Shown piece by piece: positions 1-6,091 of a stretch of DNA of 37,049 nucleotides. Within the stretch, counting starts at the first letter, position 1. Every line of letters starts with the position of its first letter. Below the pieces are notes generated by a model, which saw only the letters and a list, made by a program, of their open reading frames with translations, was not told the DNA's origin and did not search any database. Source of the stretch: CAXBMB01 sp963976695 (GTDB lineage Bacteria > Pseudomonadota > Alphaproteobacteria > Kiloniellales > DSM-21159); assembly GCA_963976695.1 (NCBI GenBank), contig CAXBMB010000037.1, forward strand, positions 1 through 37,049. The letters are read 5' to 3'. The position numbers and the translations under genes were made by a program.

Positions 1-1
1 C

Positions 2-1717
2 GACCGGACCACCGACCAGACCACCGATCGCGGTTCCGATCTGCGCCGCGCCGTCGGATCGGTTGAAATCGCCGCCCCCGACGCCTCGCTGTCGGTCGAG
101 GGCGAGGCCGGGCCGCTGGTGGCCGACAAGCCGGCGCGGGCCCGGCCCGGCAAGAAGGCGCTGGCCGCGTCGCAAGGTCGTCTGGCGCTGGGCGGTGGCG
201 ACTACGAGCTGCCGCCGGTGTCCCTGCTGGCGGAAGCGCCTGAAAAGACCCGTCAAACCGCCATGGACAAGGACGGGCTGGAAAAAAACGCCCGGCTGCT
301 GGAAACCGTCTTGAGCGACTACGGCGTGCGTGGCGAAATCGTCAAGGTGCGCCCCGGACCGGTGGTCACCCGCTACGAACTGGAACCCGCGCCGGGCACC
401 AAGACCAGCCGTGTGGTGGGCTTGGCCGACGACATCGCCCGCTCGCTTTCCGCCATGTCGGTGCGCGTCGCCACGGTGCCGGGCTCCAGCGTTATCGGCA
501 TCGAGTTGCCCAACGCCAAGCGCGAAACGGTGTACCTTCGCGAACTGCTGGCCTCGGAAGCCTTCGAAAAGGCGAAGGGCAACCTACCAATCGTACTGGG
601 CAAGGACATCGGCGGCCAACCGCAGATCGTTGATCTCGCCAAGATGCCCCACCTGCTGGTGGCCGGCACCACCGGCTCGGGCAAATCCGTCGGCCTCAAC
701 GCGATGATTCTGTCGCTGCTTTTCCGCCTGCCGCCGGAAAAATGCCGCTTCATCATGATCGACCCGAAAATGCTCGAACTGTCGATCTACGACAACATCC
801 CGCACCTGCTGGCCCCCGTGGTCACCGAACCGAAAAAAGCCGTGGTCGCCATCAAGTGGGCGGTGCGGGAAATGGAAGACCGCTATCGCGCCATGAGCCG
901 GTTGGGCGTGCGCAACATCGACGGCTACAATGCCCGCATCGCCCAAGCCCTGAAATCCGGCGAGGTGCTGACCCGGCGGGTGCAGACCGGCTTTGACCCC
1001 GATACCGGGCAACCGGTATTTGAGGAACAGCCTTTCGACCTGGATCCGCTTCCCTTTATCGTCGTCATTGTCGATGAAATGGCCGACCTAATGCTGGTGG
1101 CCGGCAAGGAGGTCGAGGCCGCCATCCAGCGCCTCGCCCAGATGGCCCGCGCCGCCGGCATTCACATCATCATGGCAACCCAGCGCCCCTCGGTTGACGT
1201 CATTACCGGCACCATCAAGGCCAACTTCCCGACCCGAATTTCCTTCCACGTCACCTCGAAAATCGACAGCCGGACCATCCTGGGGGAATCCGGCGCCGAG
1301 CATCTCTTGGGTATGGGTGACATGCTGCACATGGGCCACGGCGGGCGGCTGACCCGGGTGCATGGGCCCTTCTGCAGCGACGAGGAGGTGGAGGATATCG
1401 TTGCCTTCCTCAAGGCCCAGGGCGCGCCGGCCTTCATCGAAAGCGTGACCGAAGAGGAAGAAGGCGGCGGCCTGTCCGATGACGGCGGCGGCGCGGGCGG
1501 TGAAGGAGGCTCAGGTGACGCCCTGTTCGACCAGGCGGTCGAGGTGGTGGCCCATCACCGCAAGGCCTCCACCTCCTTTATCCAGCGCCAGCTGCAAATC
1601 GGCTACAACCGCGCGGCGCGCTTGATCGAGCGGATGGAAGAAGAGGGCATGGTCAGCGCCGCCAACCATGTGGGCAAGCGCGACGTTCTGCTGCCGGATC
1701 GTCGAAAAGAAGACTAG
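2..1717 (+). CDS. ftsK: DNA translocase FtsK, C-terminal part (5' end outside window)
   Basis: Septal DNA translocase that pumps chromosome DNA towards XerCD/dif during division. The frame is open from the first bases, so the N-terminal membrane domain and the start lie to the left; an internal GTG at 119 is not a convincing start. Seen: alpha/beta motor domain with Walker A GTTGSGKS at about 665-688, Walker B-type strand FIVVIVDEMADLM near 1055-1095, then the MATQRPSVDVITG segment near 1170-1212. An acidic/glycine-rich linker (about 1450-1510) leads to the C-terminal winged-helix gamma domain (about 1515-1714, ending VGKRDVLLPDR), which in the family reads KOPS sequences. The stop is TAG at 1715. 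lolA follows on the same strand after 384 bases, an order common in alphaproteobacteria. Identification is firm; only the length is unknown. Confidence 0.96.
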   Translation, partial: DRTTDQTTDRGSDLRRAVGSVEIAAPDASLSVEGEAGPLVADKPARARPGKKALAASQGRLALGGGDYELPPVSLLAEAPEKTRQTAMDKDGLEKNARLLETVLSDYGVRGEIVKVRPGPVVTRYELEPAPGTKTSRVVGLADDIARSLSAMSVRVATVPGSSVIGIELPNAKRETVYLRELLASEAFEKAKGNLPIVLGKDIGGQPQIVDLAKMPHLLVAGTTGSGKSVGLNAMILSLLFRLPPEKCRFIMIDPKMLELSIYDNIPHLLAPVVTEPKKAVVAIKWAVREMEDRYRAMSRLGVRNIDGYNARIAQALKSGEVLTRRVQTGFDPDTGQPVFEEQPFDLDPLPFIVVIVDEMADLMLVAGKEVEAAIQRLAQMARAAGIHIIMATQRPSVDVITGTIKANFPTRISFHVTSKIDSRTILGESGAEHLLGMGDMLHMGHGGRLTRVHGPFCSDEEVEDIVAFLKAQGAPAFIESVTEEEEGGGLSDDGGGAGGEGGSGDALFDQAVEVVAHHRKASTSFIQRQLQIGYNRAARLIERMEEEGMVSAANHVGKRDVLLPDRRKED

Positions 1718-2101
1718 ACGGCGAAGATTGCCGCGCCGCGCCGGTCCCCACCGCATCCCGACCGTATCTCCACGGGGATGCAGCCGGGGGATTTATTTTC
1801 AACCGGCGCTTACCGGGCTTTGACCTCAGCGGTCTTGCTTTGCCATAAATTGGCCGCGCTTTTCCACCAGGCTTGACCCCAGCCGCTTTTCCACTCCCTT
1901 GTTCTCTGAACGTCCTCAACGGAGCTTCTGCCACCGACTGCCGCTACCGAACTGCTGTCACCGAACCACGCCACCAGGCATCTTCCACAGCGCGATTGGC
2001 GCGGGATCGACCTGCACAGAAGCGCCGGGCGCTTCGCCACGTGCCGTGACTGCGCCTGTCGATAGCGCTTATTGCCGTCCTCCTCGAGCGAAAGATCCCG
2101 C
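1718..2101. other. Intergenic ftsK-lolA region with short imperfect direct repeats
   Basis: No convincing gene. A weak inverted repeat (GCATCCC 1753-1759 / GGGATGC 1775-1781), followed by a T-rich stretch near 1791, could end ftsK transcription. GCTTTTCCAC occurs twice (1858-1867 and 1885-1894). Three imperfect 13-14 base units beginning ACCGA lie head to tail at about 1933-1970. Their role is unknown. Confidence 0.5.
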
Positions 2102-2776
2102 ATGACCCGCCGCCTACCCCTCTTCATTCTGTTGGTTTTCTGGCTCGCGCTGATCAGCGGCGCCGCGCCCGGTCCAAGTTCGGCCCTGGCGCAGGAAAAC
2201 CCGGTACAGCTCAGCGCCCAGGACCGGCAAGATCTTGCGCGGGTGGCGGAATACCTCACATCGATCACCACCATGAAAGCCCGATTCCTGCAGGTCAGCT
2301 CGCGCGGCGGTTTTGCCGAGGGCGAACTGTTGCTGCGCCGCCCCGGTCGGCTCCGATTCGAATACGACCCGCCGGTGCCGGTGCTGATCATCGCCGACGG
2401 CCTGGCGTTGATTTACTATGACAAGGAACTGGAAAACGCCACCTATCTGCCGCTGTGGGATACGCCATTCTGGTTCCTTCTTGGTTCGGAGCTTTCGCTG
2501 GAAGAAGACGTCAAGATTCTCAGCGTCACCCGCGGACCGGCGACCCTGGCGCTTCGCTTCGCCATGGCCGACCAGCCCGAGCAGGGCACGGTCGAAATTT
2601 CCTTCAGCGACAACCCGCTGCAATTGCGGAAATGGAACGTGGTCGACGCCCAGGGCGTGGTCACCAGCGTTTCGCTGCTCGATCCACAGTTTGACGTCAA
2701 GATTCCGCCGCAGGCCTTTTCCGCCGCCGACCTTCCCGGCGTCATCAAACCGCCGAGCCGGCAAAACAACCGCTAA
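2102..2776 (+). CDS. lolA: Outer-membrane lipoprotein carrier protein LolA
   Basis: Periplasmic chaperone that takes lipoproteins from LolCDE and hands them to the outer membrane (LolB, or whatever replaces it in alphaproteobacteria). The 224-residue product begins with a typical signal peptide: MTRR, then a hydrophobic run to about residue 25, with likely cleavage after SSALA. The mature part has the LolA fold pattern: MKARFLQVS, then GELLLRRPGRLRFEYDPP, then DGLALIYYDKEL. I chose ATG 2102 rather than the in-frame TTG at 2072 because the signal peptide starts there; the ribosome site is weak. It lies downstream of ftsK, as in many alphaproteobacteria. Family assignment is secure; the mature length is normal. 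Confidence 0.93.
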   Translation: MTRRLPLFILLVFWLALISGAAPGPSSALAQENPVQLSAQDRQDLARVAEYLTSITTMKARFLQVSSRGGFAEGELLLRRPGRLRFEYDPPVPVLIIADGLALIYYDKELENATYLPLWDTPFWFLLGSELSLEEDVKILSVTRGPATLALRFAMADQPEQGTVEISFSDNPLQLRKWNVVDAQGVVTSVSLLDPQFDVKIPPQAFSAADLPGVIKPPSRQNNR

Positions 2777-2817
2777 CCAGCGAGCCACGGCAGTGCGACG
2801 CGCAACGCGCGTCTTGC

Positions 2818-3672
2818 TCAGTCGGTCCCGCGCGACCGGTTGTCGGCCTGGTCCGGCGGCGCGGATTGCGCCGGCCGCCGCGTTTGGCTGGCAAAGGGCC
2901 GCCATAACAGCCGGACCAGCGGCTGTTCGCCGCGCCCCTCGACCCCCAAGGTCATGTCGAAGCGGCGAACATTGGGATTGGAACTGCGAAAAATTCGATC
3001 CCAGAAACTAAAGATCGTGCCGTAGTTGGAATCCGTGTCGACCCGCTTGTCGTGATGATGAAGCCAATGAATCGCGGGGGTAATGATCAGCCGTGACAAG
3101 CCCCGCTCCAGCGGGGCCGGCAGACGCAGATTGGAGTGCTGAAACAAGGCCGCCAGCAACACCAGCGTTTCAAAAATCAAAATTGAGGTGAGCGGCAACG
3201 CCAGGAAAAAGATCACCACCGCGCGAAAGCCGGCCGAGAGCAGCACTTCGCCGGGATGAAACCGCACCGCCGTCGTGCTGTCCAGAAAGCGGTCCAAATG
3301 GTGCACTTCGTGAAACCGCCACAGAAGCGGCAGCACATGATTGGCCCGGTGCCACCAATAGATCAGCAGATCCAGCACGATCAGATCCAGCAGCAGGGCC
3401 GGCCAGCCTTGCCACCAGCCCGGACGCCAGGTCAGCGCCGCTTCGCTGGCGACCAGGGTCAGAGGCAGGATGACCAGCGCCGACAGGAAGATGTTCGCGC
3501 CCCACAGCAAAACATTGCGCCCGACCCGTGGCCAGGCCATCGCCGGCTCGCCGCTTCGCGGGGCTGGTTCGCGCGCCGCCGGAAGCAGCCGCTCGCCGAA
3601 AAAGAAAGCCAGAAACCAAAGGCCCACCACCAAACCCTTGTAGGTCGCCAACTGCTCCAACAGTCCATCCAT
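2818..3672 (-). CDS. Sterol desaturase / fatty acid hydroxylase family membrane protein
   Basis: Integral membrane di-iron oxygenase-like protein of 284 residues. Hydrophobic segments lie at about 13-25, 53-74, 91-106 and 150-177. The histidine clusters that bind two irons are all present: HRANH (108-112), HEVHH (121-125), H139 and HWLHHH (202-207), so it is probably active. In the family such enzymes hydroxylate or desaturate lipids (sterols, hopanoids, fatty acids, ether lipids, carotenoids); the substrate cannot be told here. ATG 3672 is preceded by AAGGGG at a workable distance; a TTG one codon upstream is the alternative. It runs convergent to lolA and is apparently monocistronic. The C-terminal ~25 residues are polar and not conserved-looking. 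Confidence 0.88.
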   Translation of the reverse strand: MDGLLEQLATYKGLVVGLWFLAFFFGERLLPAAREPAPRSGEPAMAWPRVGRNVLLWGANIFLSALVILPLTLVASEAALTWRPGWWQGWPALLLDLIVLDLLIYWWHRANHVLPLLWRFHEVHHLDRFLDSTTAVRFHPGEVLLSAGFRAVVIFFLALPLTSILIFETLVLLAALFQHSNLRLPAPLERGLSRLIITPAIHWLHHHDKRVDTDSNYGTIFSFWDRIFRSSNPNVRRFDMTLGVEGRGEQPLVRLLWRPFASQTRRPAQSAPPDQADNRSRGTD

Positions 3673-3985
3673 CAAACCCAGCCCCTTGATACCCGATCGG
3701 CGCCCACGCGTGGCGTTGCCTTGGCAAGTCCCCGAAAATCGCGCGTTTTTTGTACAGCGGTCTTACAGGGGCGCGCCGGCGCAGCTTTGCTTCCTATTAG
3801 TTTTCCGGCGCTGTTGCACGCCGCCACGATAACCACACGAAAAGTTTAACGGTCAGGAAGAAAAAACCCCATTCCTGACACAATTGGAAAGATGGAATTG
3901 AATCAAAGCGGTAGTTTGATTACCTGCTTGCGAGTCCTGTCGCCGCCGCTGTTTGGATAATAACCCCTATTGCAATGTCGTGAAC

Positions 3986-4013
3986 TTGGCTTAAGTTTAA
4001 ACAATAGTATAGA
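3986..4013 (+). promoter_or_regulatory. Putative sigma-70-type promoter of the 4012-4154 RNA
   Basis: TTGGCT at 3986-3991 and TATAGA at 4008-4013, separated by 16 bases in a locally AT-rich stretch, placed so that transcription would begin near 4019-4021 and end at the terminator at 4128-4154. It was read by eye and no transcript data are available. Confidence 0.45.
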
Positions 4014-4154
4014 GGCCGAAGGAAGCCTCGCCTCCGCGTGGGACTTGAGTTCCCCTGCCAAGATCCCACTATATTGCGGAGTACGGAACGCCCGGCTGCC
4101 CCCCCGACCGGGCGTTCCCCTTGAAAGGCCCTCTTTTTTGAGGGCTCTTTTTTT
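4012..4154 (+). ncRNA. Candidate structured small RNA, family not recognised
   Basis: About 135-143 bases with clear secondary structure and its own promoter and terminator. From 5' to 3': GAGGC 4012-4016 pairs with GCCTC 4025-4029. A compound stem follows: CTCCGC 4032-4037 with GCGGAG 4076-4081, GTGGGA 4038-4043 with TCCCAC 4064-4069, and CTTG 4044-4047 with CAAG 4059-4062, with a bulge TATATT at 4070-4075. A perfect 11-pair hairpin follows (4085-4095 with 4108-4118), then the terminator. The first small hairpin overlaps the proposed -10 box, so the true 5' end may be nearer 4019. The sequence lacks the conserved core of SRP RNA and does not look like 6S RNA. A terminated leader of xthA is an alternative, but the terminator lies over 370 bases before that start codon. 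Confidence 0.55.
4128..4154 (+). terminator. Rho-independent terminator of the small RNA
   Basis: Stem GCCCTC (4128-4133) / GAGGGC (4140-4145), a loop of six T, then TCTTTTTTT to 4154. This is the cleanest intrinsic terminator in the window. Confidence 0.85.
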
Positions 4155-4254
4155 GGCCGCGTCTTTTTTTACCGTCGGATTCCGGGCGCGGCCCCGGCTG
4201 TCCAGTCGCTCTCGACACTGCCCACCCACCGTATCCACCGCCTTGTTGTCAGGA

Positions 4255-4287
4255 GGTGGCGCAAGACCTCAGGCCCGCCACCGGTTT
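4255..4287 (+). terminator. Possible second terminator or attenuator before xthA
   Basis: GGTGGCG (4255-4261) pairs with CGCCACC (4276-4282) and is followed by GGTTTTTC. An overlapping alternative stem, GAGGT (4253-4257) with ACCTC (4266-4270), would exclude it, so an attenuator-like switch is imaginable. The evidence is base pairing only. Confidence 0.3.
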
Positions 4288-4525
4288 TTCAGCTTTCTTC
4301 TTTTCCCGGCGGGTGAACTTTGCCAGACTCGACCCGCAGATTGCCCACCCCCGGTGATTCGCCCGATCCGGTGATCCGCCAACCGCCGATCCGCTATCCG
4401 CGGCAACCGTCGGCCCGGTCAGCGCAAAACCCCTGAGCCACCGCCACGGACCTGGAGGTTGGCGGGACCTGGGGTTTGGCGGCGGGTTGCGTGAGTTACG
4501 TTCATCCGCCAAAAGAGGACTCTTC

Positions 4526-5317
4526 ATGGCCCTACGTATTGCTTCCTGGAACGTCAATTCCCTGCGTCAACGGCTGGATCATCTGGCCCGCTTCAATCGG
4601 GAAATCGACCCGCACGTCGTCTGTTTGCAGGAAACCAAGGTGGTGGACGCGCTGTTTCCCCAGGAAGAACTCCAGGCCATGGGATTTGCGCACCTGCTAT
4701 TTCATGGTCAAAAATCCTACAACGGCGTCGCCATCCTCTCCAAGCTGCCCTTTGCCGCGCAGGCAAAGAAAGTCTGGTGCGACAAGGATGACCGCCGCCA
4801 CCTCTCGGTCACCCTGGCGGACAACCTACAGATTCATAATTTTTATGTTCCCTCCGGCGGTCCGCTTCCCGATCCCGAAAAGAACGACAAGTTTGCCCAT
4901 AAGCTGGCCTTCCTGGCGGAAATGAAAGCCTGGGCCGGGGCGGAGGCAAGAAACCAGAAGCTGCTGATGGTTGGGGATTTCAATGTCGCGCCGCTGGAAA
5001 AAGACGTCTGGAACCACAAGAAGCTTCTGCGCTCGGTCGGACACACGCCGGAAGAATCGGCGCGCATCGCCGCCATTCAGACGGCCGGAGGCTTAACCGA
5101 CATCGGCCGCCACTTCGTGCCGGAGGACCAGCCGCTCTACAGTTGGTGGGGCTATCGCTATGCTCAATCGGTAGAAAAGAACTACGGCTGGCGATTGGAT
5201 CACGCCTGGGCCAGCCAGTCGCTGCTGCCGCAGGTCGCCAACTACCGAACCTTCAAGGACAGTCGTCTCTGGGAAAAACCGTCCGATCATGTGCCGATCG
5301 TCATCGACCTGGCCTGA
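4526..5317 (+). CDS. xthA: Exodeoxyribonuclease III (AP endonuclease)
   Basis: Base-excision-repair nuclease that incises at abasic sites and removes 3' blocking groups; metal-dependent exonuclease/endonuclease/phosphatase fold. The 263-residue product is of normal length. Visible family motifs: N-terminal LRIASWNVNSLRQR, catalytic metal-binding CLQETKV, FYVPSGG, GDFNVAP, RLDHAW and the C-terminal catalytic SDHVPIVIDL. Start ATG 4526 is chosen because AGAGGA stands just upstream at 4515-4520 and family members start here; an in-frame TTG at 4487 would add an unconserved tail. A long, inverted-repeat-rich leader precedes it. It follows the ftsK/lolA neighbourhood, as in related genomes. Confidence 0.96.
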   Translation: MALRIASWNVNSLRQRLDHLARFNREIDPHVVCLQETKVVDALFPQEELQAMGFAHLLFHGQKSYNGVAILSKLPFAAQAKKVWCDKDDRRHLSVTLADNLQIHNFYVPSGGPLPDPEKNDKFAHKLAFLAEMKAWAGAEARNQKLLMVGDFNVAPLEKDVWNHKKLLRSVGHTPEESARIAAIQTAGGLTDIGRHFVPEDQPLYSWWGYRYAQSVEKNYGWRLDHAWASQSLLPQVANYRTFKDSRLWEKPSDHVPIVIDLA

Positions 5318-5366
5318 TCCGGCGCGCCCGGCAAAGAACCAGGAGGCCCGGCCGCGCGGCAAGCGG

Positions 5367-5810
5367 TTAGCCCCGCAGTTCACGCAGCTGTTTGTTGGTG
5401 TTTTCCAGGCGGTGGGCCAGCACCCGCATCACCTCGATGCCGATTTCCGGGAAGTCCTTGACCACCCGGAAAAACAACTCCTTGGTAATCATCAAGGTCA
5501 CCACGTCGCCCTTGGCCGTCACCGTCGCCGTGCGGCCGACATCGATCAGGATGGCGATTTCACCGACAATGTCGTTCGCCCCCATCTGCGCCACCGTCAG
5601 CGGGCCTTCATCGGTTTGGATGGAAACGTCGGCGTCGCCTTCGAGAATAATATAGGCGGCGTCACCGGCATCCCCCTGCCGGCAGAGCGTCTGCCCGTCC
5701 TTGAAATTCATCCGCTCGCTCGCAAAGGCCATCAACTTGAGCTTCGCGGTGTCGATGTTGGCAAACAGCGGGATTTTCTTCAGTGTCGCAACTTCTTGAT
5801 CCAGGCTCAT
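5367..5810 (-). CDS. Stand-alone cyclic-nucleotide-binding domain protein
   Basis: A soluble 147-residue protein made of a single CRP/PKA-type cyclic-nucleotide-binding domain with a short C-terminal helix (EVMRVLAHRLENTNKQL) and no DNA-binding helix-turn-helix. The phosphate-binding cassette is intact: GEIAIL at 83-88 and RTAT at 93-96, with the glutamate and arginine that hold the ribose and phosphate, so true cAMP or cGMP binding is plausible. ATG 5810 is chosen over the longer frame starting at 5900 because domain homology begins with MSLDQEVATLKKIPLF and GGAAGGAA lies upstream. It lies 281 bases downstream of the degenerate ABC protein on the same strand and could be its regulatory partner (inference). 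A nucleotidyl cyclase is encoded at 20547-21980. Confidence 0.85.
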   Translation of the reverse strand: MSLDQEVATLKKIPLFANIDTAKLKLMAFASERMNFKDGQTLCRQGDAGDAAYIILEGDADVSIQTDEGPLTVAQMGANDIVGEIAILIDVGRTATVTAKGDVVTLMITKELFFRVVKDFPEIGIEVMRVLAHRLENTNKQLRELRG

Positions 5811-6049
5811 TTTTTCTGTTCCTTCCCGCGCGGATAGCGCCAGTTCCCGGCGCCTGCCCCCATTGACTTGACGATCGCGCGACGCGCCCCAGTTTGTCAC
5901 AATGCTCGGATTGCCGCGATCCTCAACTCGCCAGATCCCTTGGTCCGGTGAAAAGAACCGTCCGGTCAGAAAGCGCGACTTTGTCTGATCTTATCGCTTG
6001 GCGCAAGCGTGGCAAATCGACGTGCCGCAGGAGCCCGATCCGACACGCC

Positions 6050-6085
6050 AAACCACCCGCCAAACCACTCGGGAAACCACCCGGG
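6050..6085. repeat. Three tandem 12-bp repeats
   Basis: Head-to-tail copies at 6050-6061, 6062-6073 and 6074-6085: AAACCACCCGCC, AAACCACTCGGG, AAACCACCCGGG. They sit just past the end of the ABC gene (stop at 6092-6094), in the gap before the cyclic-nucleotide-binding gene. They may be binding sites for a regulator of the second gene or simple slippage. The rest of 5811-6091 shows nothing else I can name. Confidence 0.7.
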
Positions 6086-6091
6086 CAAGAT

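Larger units (their letters stand above)
3673..4525. other. Long intergenic region upstream of xthA containing a structured RNA and leader inverted repeats
   Basis: This 853-base stretch has no credible protein gene. It holds the promoter, RNA and terminator listed separately at 3986-4154. A second terminator-like hairpin (GGTGGCG 4255-4261 / CGCCACC 4276-4282, followed by GGTTTTTC) comes next. Nested inverted repeats lie just before xthA (AAACCCC 4427-4433 / GGGGTTT 4471-4477, enclosing CCGCCA 4441-4446 / TGGCGG 4460-4465). The part from 3673 to 3985 shows only AT-rich patches likely to be promoter DNA. Confidence 0.6.

Noticed and set aside
4012..4154. Identification as 6S, SRP or other housekeeping RNA
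   Set aside because: The conserved SRP tetraloop/asymmetric loop core and the 6S open-promoter bubble are not evident; left as an unassigned structured RNA.
3970..4374. 134-residue open frame upstream of xthA
   Set aside because: It runs through the stems and terminator of the candidate RNA, has no ribosome site and no recognisable domain; the RNA reading explains the sequence better.
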